Source of the DNA: Methylobacter sp. KS41
Lineage (GTDB): Bacteria > Pseudomonadota > Gammaproteobacteria > Methylococcales > Methylomonadaceae
Assembly: GCA_002862125.1 (NCBI GenBank)
Contig: PHSP01000001.1
Span: forward strand, 372,001 to 436,000
DNA: 64,000 bases
Direction: 5' to 3'
Below are positions 33,057 through 43,630 of the stretch, one piece after another. The position numbers and the translations under genes were made by a program. Within the stretch, counting starts at the first letter, position 1. Each line of letters opens with the position of its first letter. A model generated the notes under the pieces. That model did no database searches, was not told the DNA's origin, and saw nothing but the letters and a program-made list of their open reading frames with translations.

Positions 33057-36000
33057 TTAATCGCCAAACCCGAGCACCTCGACGCTGAATAATCCCAATG
33101 CGGTATTTTTGTTGCCGGCAGCGCCAGTGTCATTGAGTCCCGCTGTAGCCTGCGCAACCTGGCTGACATTTGCGGTCAGGTTGCTGACGCCGGTCAGACC
33201 GGCCATCACGCTGCCGGTAGAAGCAGCCGGCACGCCGGTGCTGACGCCGCTGACCTGAATATTATTGGCGCCCAATACCGAGGTTGCAGAAATGGTCACG
33301 TTGGTTCCGCCAATACCTGCTTCACCCGCATTAACCACGCCTACAGGCGCGAATAAATCAACGTTGCCGGGTATTACTCCAGTGGAACTTGCAGCCGTGC
33401 GTATCCCGCTACCCGAAACAACAGGCGGAAAGGTAATAACCAAATTACCGTTTTTATCCAAAGACACTATGGGGGGCGGCGCTGAAATAGCTGATTTCGC
33501 CCCTTTCCCGGCATCGATATTACCTTGTTCAGACCAGATCATAATGTCGCCGCCATCCAGCGCGAATACTCTCGACTTGTTGACCAGAAAATCGCCCTTC
33601 AATACGGCATTAATGTTGCCTGTTTGTTGAGCGACGATACCCAGCTGGGTAGCATCCTTAGCGCCGGTAAAGGCCACCGCAAGACCGGCATTGATCTGCC
33701 CGCCCGGCACCAGCAGATTAATATCGCCGCCTTGAATAGTTTGCAGCTTGCTGAAAAACAGATTCAAATCGCCTTGCCAATTATTCCCCGGAAACAGGGT
33801 ATTGATCGCGGCTGTGCCGGGCTCATACAAGACTTTTTTCAGCGCATCCGATGTAGCCGCGGCGGCTGCTCTTCCCGCCAGTCTGACTTCATTGAACATG
33901 ACCGGCAGCAAATAGGAATTCAACTGCGGTTGAATCGACAGGGAATCACCGGACGGCAACGTAGAAAAAGCAAGCAAGGCGGAGGTTTCACTCATTGCGC
34001 CATTGCCCGTGCGCTGACGCATAAATTGAACAATCAGGTCCCTGGCCGGCTGCAACTTATCAGCATAAATCGCCTGGCCTTGATAGCTGTTCAAAAATTT
34101 TACATAATCAGGCGTAGCGCCGTTCAAGCCCGCCAGCACAGTGATATTCGCCCCCTTGTCGCCAAGCGCCGGGTTATAGGTATTGCCCACTGTGGACAAA
34201 CCATTCGAAGCGCCTAAATCCACATTACGGCCTGATTTCACAAGCACATCGCCTGGACCTGCAACTTCAATTTTCGCGGAAGACGGTATCAATCCGCCCG
34301 TATTTGGAGAACGCTCCCCTGGATAAACAAGATCCCGCCCGGCATCAATAATCGACACATCGCCCGGATTGATATTCTGGATGGCGAGGGTGACGTTGCT
34401 AATATCGCGCCCCGATTTCACCACGGTCTTTTTCGGGGTAAAAAAACCGATGTTTTTAATATCGCCCAATGTTGTCACGAATCTGGCAGGCTGATAGTCA
34501 GCGATATGAACCGGAACTATATCATGCGCATACAACGGTAAAGCCAAGGTAGCCAACTGATTTACCGCCGATCCCAAACCGGTTTGCTCCAGCGGGAACA
34601 ACGCGGTCGGCAATAAGGCCCTGTTTGCATCCGACATGCTGAGTCTATGCACCGCTTCACCGGTTCCGGTCGAATAAATATCCTGCTGGGCGAATATATT
34701 CAGCTGCCCAGTGGGTGACGGGAACAAGGTAGCGTTTTCAAACAATAAGTTCACGCTGCCGCCAAAGGCGCTTGCCTGTAATGAGGCGGGATAGACGGTA
34801 GACAGATTGCTTTGATTCGGACTAGGCGTATAACGGGAAGAAGGCAGCGCTGCATCCAGGGTTATATCGCCCGCCAAAGACCTGACCGCAACCGCACTGG
34901 TATCGGTGTAACTGAAAAAATTGACACTCCCTTTATGCAATATCATCGGGTCGAACACGCCGGCCAACTGGACGCCATTAACGGCATTAACATTAAATTG
35001 CGTGTCGCCGGAATAAAGCGCCGGGCCATTGGCTAATTGACTGCTGCCTATAACCGCGCCGCCGGCGGAGATGGTTCCAACGCCTCTGGCGTCAAAAAAG
35101 CTACCGCCCGCCACATTGCCGCCCGCGCTGACCGACATGTTGCCGCCGCCATTCACTTCAACCTGATTGGTGGCGTAGCTGGTCAAATTTACACCGGTAT
35201 TAATCCCTACCGGTTTACCGGTGGTTGGCATGACCACTTCAAGATTGGTAATATCGCCGCCCGCCTTGATCGAGACATTACCGCCGCCAAACGAGCCGAT
35301 ATTTTGCTGATAAAGCGGGGTGGGCGAATAAGCCGCGTTAGTCCTATTGAAAGGACTAGCCATATATCCTAATGCCACGCCCCAAGCTGTCGGTTGACCT
35401 TTACTTCCCGTCCAGGGACCGCCCAGACGGAGCAGCCAATCATTAAAAGTATTGCCGCTCACAGCGCCGATAATATTACCGCCCGCCGACAAGGCCAAAT
35501 CGCCGCCATTCACCGGATATACGCTGTAAAATAATCTGGCGACGGCAATATTGCCCAGGGTGCCGTAAGGGTCGATGATACTTTGTTGACCTGCGTTATA
35601 TATCCTGCCCACGGAAACATCTATATTGCCGCCGGCGCTGATCTGCATATCGCCGGTGCCGGTTCTAATCATGGCGGGGACGCCGACGGCGTCGGCGCCG
35701 ACCACCAGGTTATTCGAACTTGCAACCGAATTAGTATCGGCGCTGGCTAAATCGCTTCCTGCCGCTAATGAGTAGGACCATGAGTCACCTTGCTGTAATT
35801 GATCGGTAACAGTTACCGCAGCATACGAACTGCCATTTGAATTCATGAAGTACCCGGTTTTAAAGCCATCCGTTAACGATTGATTCATCAGCAAATCACC
35901 GGACGCCCGGATCGTCAGATGACCCGGAATGCCGTTATACCGCCAGTTGACCAGATCCCATTTGCTGTTAAGCGCCAGATTGCCGGTATAGTTAATCTCC

Positions 36001-39000
36001 ACGCCGGGCGTTAGAGTTATGCCGTGACCCAGGCTTGAAATATCGGCTGCCGCCATGTAATTTGTGGTGTCCGTTTGTATCGCGGCAATATCGCCGGCAT
36101 TAATTTGTCCGGCTGTGCCAAAATCGGCATTGGCGTATTTTTTAACTCCTTCCGCATAAAACTTGTCGGCGCCCGTAACCGTACCGGCAATTGGTTGAAT
36201 GTTAATGCCGTTGCCAACCCGCAAGGCTCTCAAGGTCACATCTCCGCCATTACCTGCCGTAGCGCCGCTGACATTGATCAGCGAACCGGCTTTTAAATCG
36301 ATGCCATCACTGATGCCGCTGCCATTGCCATCCACCGAGGACAACAACACTTTGCCGCCCTTTGCGCCGGTCGCCGTCAATTGGCTGCCGTTTTCCAGCG
36401 TGATTTTACCGCCTGCATAGACGCTGATATTGCCGCCCTGAGCCGAACCGTCGGCGTTAAGCTGGCCAAATATATCGGCAGCGCCTTTATCGGCTACCAG
36501 TGTTATGTTACTTGCGTTGATGACGGCGCCGGCCAAATCAATGATGCTGGTATCGCGGCTGCGGAAATAGATCGAATCGGATATGCCGGCATTTTTGAGT
36601 ACGGCCATCAGACTGTCAAAATTGGCGGCATTGCTGACATCGATTGTGGCGCTGCCGGCGTTGGCCTTGATCTGTCCATCCAAAGCCACTGTTTGCGCAG
36701 GGGCTTTCAAAACCAGATTGCCGCCTGCCGCGGTACCGCCGCCCGTGCTCAAATCCAGGCTGGATCCGGCCGCCAGAGTAACCGCGCCATTATCGGAAAT
36801 CGCGCTAAACGAGCCGCCCGGCGTGTAATCGACCTGATCGGCAAAACTTACCGCGCGGCCCGCCAGATCGATATTCGAGACCGGACCGACGGCTACATCG
36901 CCGGTCAAGGCATGCAGGCTCAATTTACCGGAGGGCAGCAGCGCGTTGGCATTGAAGGCAAGCGTGTTGGCAGTAAACGCCATCGACCCGCCAAATGCAG
37001 GCGCCGCAGTATTAATCGAACTGCCGTTGCCATTCACCTGTAGCGCATGACCGCTGGCATCCAGCGTAAAACTGGAGCCGCCGGTCGCGGTCAAATTCCC
37101 GGCAGTCAAATTCATATCCCCGGCTACAGTCAAAACGCTTTTGCCGTTGGCGGCAAAGCCGTTCGCTACATCAAGATTAACGGCATTAAAGCCGTTAACG
37201 CCAAATAAGCCCGCGCTCTGAGTAAAATTAGCCGCCGTTATATCCAGTTGACCCTGCCCGCTGCCCGTAGTTGCCGCCTGGGAATTGGGATTTGCCAATA
37301 TCAGGTTATTGGCCTGTAATTTGGCCGCTTGTCCGTTGCCGCCGAAGCCTGAAAAACCGGCGGCATTAATGACTAAATTGTTGAACGTTACCGGCGCTAA
37401 ATTTCCACTGCCGTCAACCTGACCGACGTTGCCATAAAAACCAATGGTCCCGCGGCTGTTTAAAAGCAGCTCGTCAACGGACAGACTCATTAGCTGTTGA
37501 TTTGTCAAATTCAAGGCATTGCCGGTCAATCCTGAAACTTCACCCATATTAATGGCGCTGGCGCTCAAGTTTAACGAGCCGCCGTGCATCAATATATCGC
37601 CCTCCAGAATTGTCGATTGACTGGAATCCAGCAGCATCGATTTGGATGCTGCAAGGGTTGCGCCGCTTGCCACCAGCAGCTCGCCTTGAACGCCAGGGGA
37701 GGCTGTTCTGTTCAAGGCGACCTGATTGTCCCCGGACAGCCTTAACAATGCGCCATCCCCGCTAATGTTGAACACCGAATCGCCGGTGTTAACACTCCCG
37801 GTTGCTGCGAGACTGACCCCTGCCTGCACTTCCACCTTTTGAGCGCCCACCGCAACCAGATCGGTAGTCTGCAATTGCGCGCCGCTAGAGAAGGTAACGT
37901 TGTTTGACGACACGCTCACATCGGTCGAACCGTCGCTGTTTCTTTTGCGGGAACCTCCCAACAATAAGCTGTCAACTTTCAGATTGTTCAAGTCGCTTGA
38001 GAGAATCTGCAGGGTATTGGCCGCTGGCGCGGACAGCGCGGAGACAACATCAATATTGTTGGCCGCTATATCCATTCTTGCCCCGCGCCCTCCGGGAGCG
38101 GCAACATTAATATTGCCCTCGAGCGTCAGCTGCGTCTGGGCAATGATGGAAACTTGTCCGCTATCAACCGGCAAAAATGGGGTAACAGTCGCATTTTTCG
38201 CCGCCTTATCGGTATAAAATTTTGTGGCGGTGTATAGATCGTACTGCGCATGTTGATCCAACACCTGGGCGGAGGATTGAATAAGGAAAGCGCTGCTGCG
38301 CGCATCACGGGCGCCGGTTCCGGCAAGCGTCATGTAACCGGGCACAATAGGCAAACCGTCCGGGCTAAGAGTCGTAATAGCGCGATCCTGGGAATTGGCT
38401 TGCGGGGTTACCAAAAAAGCGCCGGGCAGTAATGCGTAATGCGCGGGCAATATCGTATAGTTTCCGGCAGGCAATTGAGAGTCGCCGCTCAAATAAACCT
38501 GGCTCCCCGCCGCGTAGGCCGAAGTGCCGCTTTGGAAAGGATCATAAGGCGCCAATGCCGAACCCAAGGCGGGCAAAACGGCAAAACCGCCCTGATCTGA
38601 AGCGGTTTGTAAATAATCAGGGAAACCATCGGCAACCGGTAAAAATTCATAACCGAACAAATCTCCCCCGCCGGCTATATCGATCTTGCTGCCTTTCGCC
38701 ATATTGATTGAAGGCGCATTCAATATCACTTGCTTTACCGGCGGAGCATCAAATACCAGGTTATTTGGGTTTACCAATGGATACAGCCAATCCAGCCCGC
38801 CCTGAATCACGCCGAATGGAATCAGTTGTCCGGCCGCCGAAACCGAAGTCACGCTGCCCGAAGCCAAAGTCAGGTTTGAACCGGCTATCAGGCTGATGGT
38901 GCCCATCGGCGCTTTCAACACGCCGGCCTGGTTGATGACCGGAGCCTGCAAGGTCAGACTTCCGGCGGCCGACAACGGCGAAGTATCGGTATTGGAGCCG

Positions 39001-42000
39001 CTGACGTTGATTTGAGTGGACGAGTTAAAAGTAAAACTGGTCAACGTGCTTGGATAAATCTGGCTGGCATGCAGGTTGAGAGTTCCAGCTGTTACCAAGG
39101 CGCCCACGAAATCGCGCTGAGTGCCGTCGTTCGCGCCTACCGCTCTCAGGTCATGCGCGCTATTAAGCGTAATGCTGTTAAACCCATTCCACTGCGACCC
39201 GCCTATCAACTCTGTCCATTTAGCATTCGCGGTAATAGCCCCGCCTCCGGTAACCGCTGCGCCGGCGTTCTGGATTATAGGCGAGCCTATCGTTAAATAG
39301 GCGGTATCAAGGCTGACATTACCGGCAGCGGAGCCGTTTAGCCCTTGCCAGTTGATCGCCTGGGTATCAATTGTGATGCGCGCAGCGGTCTTGAGCGCGA
39401 CATCCCCTAAAAATGTCACAGTATCAGGTGGAGTCAGCGCCGGATTTACGTTCGTCTTCAGGCTTACATTGGCAAAACCGCCGGCCGTGACTTTATCGGC
39501 GCTGACTGTCATCCGCCCAATCATACTGTTGGGAAGAACATCGCCAAATTGCATCCCGGCAGGCAATAACGACTGGTCAGCCTGCGCAACATTAATCGTG
39601 AGCGGTCCGCTGGGAAAAGGAATTGTCAGCAAATCCATCGGACTGCGCAACAACCTGTCCAGACCCAAAGCCAGAGTTCCCGCTTGCGCCGTTGCCCCGC
39701 CCGTAAACCCCTTGAGACCGCCGTCAAGCACAGCGCCTTCAGCAGCGGTTATCGAAATACTGCCGGCATTGGACGCAATATCGCTGGTCACATAGTTGGA
39801 GCCTACCCCGGATTTGGCAGGCTGTAATATATCAACTTGAGCATGAGTTCCGGAAACATCAACCTGGGAACCCTTTTCCAGCACTACATAACCGCGTTTG
39901 GCTTGAATACTGATATTGCCGCCATCCAATACATTGCCTGTATTCCGTCCCAACGCATCAACCGGATTCATCCGGGTGCTGCCCAACGCCAGCAAGCTGG
40001 CATTTTGACCCAGCCAAATGGATTGAGTGTTGTCATACTCAAGGTTCTGCCCTGGATTAATAGCCAGGTTAATATTCCCGGCCGGCGCGTTAATCGCGCC
40101 ATCGGCATAAATACCGCCTTCCGCTGTCGCCAAATTGACTGTTGAACCTTTATCCACCGTGATCGAACTGCCGGTAGCAAGCGTCACTCCGCTAAAACCG
40201 TTTAAATCCAGCTGCAGCGGCTTCCGCAGATTTTCCGGCAATACCACGACGCTGCTAATATCGCGGATTGAAGCACCCGTTGCCTTCTCCTGGAAATTGG
40301 TATTGCCTTGCAGTTGAAGATTTTGGGTCTTCAAATCCAAAGCCGCGCCGTCCTTGACGGTAATTCCGCCGACATTGGCATTGAGGCTGATTTTGCTAAA
40401 ACTCATATCCGGAGCGATGGCAAATTGACCATTATCAACTGCCAAAGTCATTGTTGAAGGATCGATAATACTATTAATTTTATTTACGGCATCCTGCACA
40501 TTTTGATTACCTTGGCTTGTCTTCAATAAACTCTGACCTGTCTTCACTAAAGTATCAGTAAAATTGATCAGTTCTTCCCTGGTATAATTATGATCGATAA
40601 CGCTATCTGCAATGAGCGAAGTGTTAATCTGAGCGATTTGATTGTCTGTCAGGTTATTAATGGTATTTGCGATTTTAGTGTCTGTCAGGTTAGTGAAGTA
40701 ATTAACCTCATTGCTAACATCAATCTTGCCGCTGGTTAACGTTAAACTTCCTCCTTGACTTAAACCAAGGGCTGACAAATTTCCGGCCAACTGCAGATTT
40801 GACGGCGCTCCATCGACACCGATGGCGGCAAGATCAATCGCGCCGCCTTTGCCGTTTGTCAAACGCTTGCCTGCCGACATCCATGCTCCGCCATCGGCTT
40901 TAATAACCGATCCGGCGGCTACGGACACATCGCCCTGACCGCTGATATTGACACTGCCCCCATCAATACGCAGCTGATCGGTCGGCGCGGCGGACAAGCC
41001 TAGTTGAAAATCATTGATCCAGCGCCCGGACACATCCAAAACCGCATCTTTTCCCAGAGTCACTCCCCCGGCAAGGAGGAAAGCGGTATTGGTGGCGGCC
41101 GTTAGATTAATGCTGCCTCCCGCCGACTGGATTTGCCCGTTAACATCAATAGTATTGGCTTCAAGCGATAAACTTCCGCCCGGCGACATGGCAATAGCCG
41201 CGCCCTCCGCCACTGCCGCAGTTCCCCAGGTTTTAACCGATACATTCTGGACGCCCGATTTATTCAACAGCGAGGTATCCAGGACAAGATCAGCAGATCC
41301 GCCCGTCTTGTTCTTAGGAAATTTGTCGGAAACCGCAAGCTGAACAGGACTTTTTTCGGTCTCGAAGATAACGTTTTGCACGGACTGGAACGCCGCCAGA
41401 TCGACATTAAAACTACCGCCGGACGGCGCGTTGCTGATTGAGCGCTGAAAAATACCGTTGGTGGAGCCGGCGACCAGGTTGCCATTCCAATCCAATAGCG
41501 GAGACTTTATGTTGACCGCGCCGGCGGGTTTGCCTTCCGTATAGGCTTGCTGGTACTGGCCTGCAGAAAATTGATCGAGAAGATCCCAGACTGTTGTGAC
41601 GCCCCAGGTCTGGTGATTTTCAGTGACGACCCCAAAAATGGCTGAGTAATATACATTTGGATCGGCCACGCTGATGTCAACTATGCGATTGTATTCAGTC
41701 AAAAGTTTGGTGGTATTGATGTAACCGGCTTGATAGTTGACTGAACCGCCGGAAATATTCATATTAGCGCCATTATTGATAATGACATCGCCGCTGGAGG
41801 TCAGATTGATTTGTCCGCCCGCACTCAAACGTTCATAAACGCCGCGCTGGATACGCGCCACCGCGCCGGAGGTGTCGACGATCGTAGTGTTTTGGCGAAG
41901 GTCAACCTGTACGGTTTGCCCTTTTAAAGGGCCGTTCAGTTGCAGCGGCGAGTTGCGCAACTCATAACTTTGCACGGAAATATCGGCAACGTTCCGGCTC

Positions 42001-43322
42001 ATTGGAACTTCAATGCCTTTGTAACCGGACACATCAATTGTGGCGCCATTGTCCACAAAGATACGCCCGGAGCCTTTGGTGCTTTGCGTTGTGTCCGCCG
42101 GGTTCTCGGTTGCAGTGATGTTAACATTGCCGCCCGGTAACGCTATGTCCGCATTGGCTTGTATATCAACGGTATGGCCCGTGGCCTCAAGATAGGATTT
42201 CGGCTGTGTTTGTTCGTCAATCGCGGTTGCGCCGGTATCCACGGCGGCAACCTGCGTGACGCTGCCGGAACCGAACTTAACTTTGGCTTCGACGCCCAGG
42301 CCGTCGCCATTATCGGCGGAACGGGTAGTTTTATTGGCCACCAGTATTCCGCCAAGCGTGCCATGTTGCTCTTCCGCCAGCAAGCGGATGGAGCCATTCA
42401 CATTCACCGAGGTAGTCGCTGTTACCCGGCCATCCTGATTCACTGCAAAACCAGCCATCGTGATATTGCCTTGATTGGCCAGTAAATCGCCGGCGTTGGT
42501 TACCTGACCGCCGGTATCCACTTCCACCAGCAAACCCGCAAAAGGGCTGTTCGGGTCGGCTGGTTGCAGATAGACCTTATCTTCACTGGCCGCCAGGATA
42601 ATTTGGCCGTTGTTGCCGGTGGCAAGCGAACCGCTATTGTTAATGACCGGAGCAGCAATAATAATCCGGCCGTTTTGGTCGGTATGAATTTTAGCCCCGG
42701 CGGCAATTAATATCTGCGCGGTTTTCGGGTCCATTTTGGCCCCGGGCCTCATCGGCTCGATCGCCAGCGCGGCAGAGCCGTTACTGTTAAATACCTGGGT
42801 AACGCCACCATTCAGAAACACATCATCCGTGATGTTCAGAGTGCTGGCCATAAAGGTATTGGTGTCGACAACCGAATTATTGCCGAATATAAAGCCGTTT
42901 TGGTTATACAGATAGACCTGACCGTTGGCAACGATCTGACCTAAAATATTGCTCGGATTATTATCATAAATGCGGTTAAGCGCTACCGACGTGGCGTTGG
43001 GCTGAACGAACTGAACGGTATTAGCGGGGCCGACATTAAAGCTTTGCCAGTTGAGAATGGCTTTATCGCTATGCTGATTGATCTGCATTGTGTTGCCGTT
43101 AATAACCTGATCGGCGCTGCCGGCGCCAACCCAGGGTATGGCGGCTCCGGTAGGCGAAGACAGAACGTCGACTCCCGGAACCGGTAATTCGGCATGCGCC
43201 GGCGCAACCGGGACCGCGATCAAGCCGCCGGTAATCAGCAAACGCAGACAGGCGACCAGCGGTTTTAATCTGAAAAGATGTTCAGCAGGTTTATTCGAGG
43301 TCATCTGCGTTCTGTATGACAT
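33057..43322 (-). CDS. Giant two-partner-secretion exoprotein (filamentous haemagglutinin-like adhesin)
   Basis: A secreted beta-helical adhesin of about 3,420 residues. An extended signal peptide (to about residue 45, PVAPAHAELPVPG) is followed by the TPS secretion domain (NQHSDKAILNWQSFNVG, NRIYDNNPSNILGQI, NGFIFGNNSVVDTNTF). Thousands of residues of short Gly/Ala/Asn-rich repeats come next. The C-terminus resembles the filamentous-haemagglutinin DUF3739 module (GGDINLLVPGGQINAG, VFALDGGDIMIWSEQGNI). I prefer the ATG at 43322 to the TTG at 43340; AAAGGT lies about 7-12 nt upstream of it. The cognate transporter gene lies just upstream. A c-di-GMP-I-like leader ends about 40 nt before the start. 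Confidence 0.93.
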   Translation of the reverse strand: MSYRTQMTSNKPAEHLFRLKPLVACLRLLITGGLIAVPVAPAHAELPVPGVDVLSSPTGAAIPWVGAGSADQVINGNTMQINQHSDKAILNWQSFNVGPANTVQFVQPNATSVALNRIYDNNPSNILGQIVANGQVYLYNQNGFIFGNNSVVDTNTFMASTLNITDDVFLNGGVTQVFNSNGSAALAIEPMRPGAKMDPKTAQILIAAGAKIHTDQNGRIIIAAPVINNSGSLATGNNGQIILAASEDKVYLQPADPNSPFAGLLVEVDTGGQVTNAGDLLANQGNITMAGFAVNQDGRVTATTSVNVNGSIRLLAEEQHGTLGGILVANKTTRSADNGDGLGVEAKVKFGSGSVTQVAAVDTGATAIDEQTQPKSYLEATGHTVDIQANADIALPGGNVNITATENPADTTQSTKGSGRIFVDNGATIDVSGYKGIEVPMSRNVADISVQSYELRNSPLQLNGPLKGQTVQVDLRQNTTIVDTSGAVARIQRGVYERLSAGGQINLTSSGDVIINNGANMNISGGSVNYQAGYINTTKLLTEYNRIVDISVADPNVYYSAIFGVVTENHQTWGVTTVWDLLDQFSAGQYQQAYTEGKPAGAVNIKSPLLDWNGNLVAGSTNGIFQRSISNAPSGGSFNVDLAAFQSVQNVIFETEKSPVQLAVSDKFPKNKTGGSADLVLDTSLLNKSGVQNVSVKTWGTAAVAEGAAIAMSPGGSLSLEANTIDVNGQIQSAGGSINLTAATNTAFLLAGGVTLGKDAVLDVSGRWINDFQLGLSAAPTDQLRIDGGSVNISGQGDVSVAAGSVIKADGGAWMSAGKRLTNGKGGAIDLAAIGVDGAPSNLQLAGNLSALGLSQGGSLTLTSGKIDVSNEVNYFTNLTDTKIANTINNLTDNQIAQINTSLIADSVIDHNYTREELINFTDTLVKTGQSLLKTSQGNQNVQDAVNKINSIIDPSTMTLAVDNGQFAIAPDMSFSKISLNANVGGITVKDGAALDLKTQNLQLQGNTNFQEKATGASIRDISSVVVLPENLRKPLQLDLNGFSGVTLATGSSITVDKGSTVNLATAEGGIYADGAINAPAGNINLAINPGQNLEYDNTQSIWLGQNASLLALGSTRMNPVDALGRNTGNVLDGGNISIQAKRGYVVLEKGSQVDVSGTHAQVDILQPAKSGVGSNYVTSDIASNAGSISITAAEGAVLDGGLKGFTGGATAQAGTLALGLDRLLRSPMDLLTIPFPSGPLTINVAQADQSLLPAGMQFGDVLPNSMIGRMTVSADKVTAGGFANVSLKTNVNPALTPPDTVTFLGDVALKTAARITIDTQAINWQGLNGSAAGNVSLDTAYLTIGSPIIQNAGAAVTGGGAITANAKWTELIGGSQWNGFNSITLNSAHDLRAVGANDGTQRDFVGALVTAGTLNLHASQIYPSTLTSFTFNSSTQINVSGSNTDTSPLSAAGSLTLQAPVINQAGVLKAPMGTISLIAGSNLTLASGSVTSVSAAGQLIPFGVIQGGLDWLYPLVNPNNLVFDAPPVKQVILNAPSINMAKGSKIDIAGGGDLFGYEFLPVADGFPDYLQTASDQGGFAVLPALGSALAPYDPFQSGTSAYAAGSQVYLSGDSQLPAGNYTILPAHYALLPGAFLVTPQANSQDRAITTLSPDGLPIVPGYMTLAGTGARDARSSAFLIQSSAQVLDQHAQYDLYTATKFYTDKAAKNATVTPFLPVDSGQVSIIAQTQLTLEGNINVAAPGGRGARMDIAANNIDVVSALSAPAANTLQILSSDLNNLKVDSLLLGGSRKRNSDGSTDVSVSSNNVTFSSGAQLQTTDLVAVGAQKVEVQAGVSLAATGSVNTGDSVFNISGDGALLRLSGDNQVALNRTASPGVQGELLVASGATLAASKSMLLDSSQSTILEGDILMHGGSLNLSASAINMGEVSGLTGNALNLTNQQLMSLSVDELLLNSRGTIGFYGNVGQVDGSGNLAPVTFNNLVINAAGFSGFGGNGQAAKLQANNLILANPNSQAATTGSGQGQLDITAANFTQSAGLFGVNGFNAVNLDVANGFAANGKSVLTVAGDMNLTAGNLTATGGSSFTLDASGHALQVNGNGSSINTAAPAFGGSMAFTANTLAFNANALLPSGKLSLHALTGDVAVGPVSNIDLAGRAVSFADQVDYTPGGSFSAISDNGAVTLAAGSSLDLSTGGGTAAGGNLVLKAPAQTVALDGQIKANAGSATIDVSNAANFDSLMAVLKNAGISDSIYFRSRDTSIIDLAGAVINASNITLVADKGAADIFGQLNADGSAQGGNISVYAGGKITLENGSQLTATGAKGGKVLLSSVDGNGSGISDGIDLKAGSLINVSGATAGNGGDVTLRALRVGNGINIQPIAGTVTGADKFYAEGVKKYANADFGTAGQINAGDIAAIQTDTTNYMAAADISSLGHGITLTPGVEINYTGNLALNSKWDLVNWRYNGIPGHLTIRASGDLLMNQSLTDGFKTGYFMNSNGSSYAAVTVTDQLQQGDSWSYSLAAGSDLASADTNSVASSNNLVVGADAVGVPAMIRTGTGDMQISAGGNIDVSVGRIYNAGQQSIIDPYGTLGNIAVARLFYSVYPVNGGDLALSAGGNIIGAVSGNTFNDWLLRLGGPWTGSKGQPTAWGVALGYMASPFNRTNAAYSPTPLYQQNIGSFGGGNVSIKAGGDITNLEVVMPTTGKPVGINTGVNLTSYATNQVEVNGGGNMSVSAGGNVAGGSFFDARGVGTISAGGAVIGSSQLANGPALYSGDTQFNVNAVNGVQLAGVFDPMILHKGSVNFFSYTDTSAVAVRSLAGDITLDAALPSSRYTPSPNQSNLSTVYPASLQASAFGGSVNLLFENATLFPSPTGQLNIFAQQDIYSTGTGEAVHRLSMSDANRALLPTALFPLEQTGLGSAVNQLATLALPLYAHDIVPVHIADYQPARFVTTLGDIKNIGFFTPKKTVVKSGRDISNVTLAIQNINPGDVSIIDAGRDLVYPGERSPNTGGLIPSSAKIEVAGPGDVLVKSGRNVDLGASNGLSTVGNTYNPALGDKGANITVLAGLNGATPDYVKFLNSYQGQAIYADKLQPARDLIVQFMRQRTGNGAMSETSALLAFSTLPSGDSLSIQPQLNSYLLPVMFNEVRLAGRAAAAATSDALKKVLYEPGTAAINTLFPGNNWQGDLNLFFSKLQTIQGGDINLLVPGGQINAGLAVAFTGAKDATQLGIVAQQTGNINAVLKGDFLVNKSRVFALDGGDIMIWSEQGNIDAGKGAKSAISAPPPIVSLDKNGNLVITFPPVVSGSGIRTAASSTGVIPGNVDLFAPVGVVNAGEAGIGGTNVTISATSVLGANNIQVSGVSTGVPAASTGSVMAGLTGVSNLTANVSQVAQATAGLNDTGAAGNKNTALGLFSVEVLGFGD

Positions 43323-43361
43323 TTTTGTAACCTTTACCAAATATAATTAATACATATTAAT

Positions 43362-43440
43362 AAGTGGCAACCCGGCCATCTTGCCGAACAAGACCCGCAG
43401 CTTTCCGCCCCCGCTTCGCAACGGGTTTAGCGTTAACACA
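43362..43440 (-). ncRNA. Candidate c-di-GMP-I (GEMM-I) riboswitch upstream of the TpsA gene
   Basis: Read on the minus strand the order is taaaccc, a GNRA-capped stem (cccgttGCGAagcgggg), GGCGGAAAGCTGCGGGTC, a short hairpin (tcttg/caaga) and closing GGCCGGGTTGCCAC. These are the hallmark blocks of the cyclic-di-GMP-I aptamer. The near-identical arrangement at 48.2 kb supports it. It lies 40 nt from the adhesin start codon, so it likely controls translation initiation or transcript elongation in response to c-di-GMP. No expression platform was proven. Confidence 0.8.
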
Positions 43441-43630
43441 ATAAAACACTGGCTTGCAAAAGCCTGAAATCCTTCTCCGTCAGGTGGAAACCCGCCCTGA
43501 GCCGAACCCTCACAGGCTGAGCAAGCGGTCGCCGGCTGAATGAGCGGAGCGACCGTTGGCTGAGCGGAGCCGAAGCCAAGGTATGCGCTTCGGCTCCGCT
43601 CAGTGAACGGCATAAGCCCGGCTAGCTTCC

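Noticed and set aside
43347-43613. 88-codon minus-strand frame between tpsB and tpsA
   Set aside because: It overlaps the riboswitch-like leader and the repeated cttcggctccgctc motif.
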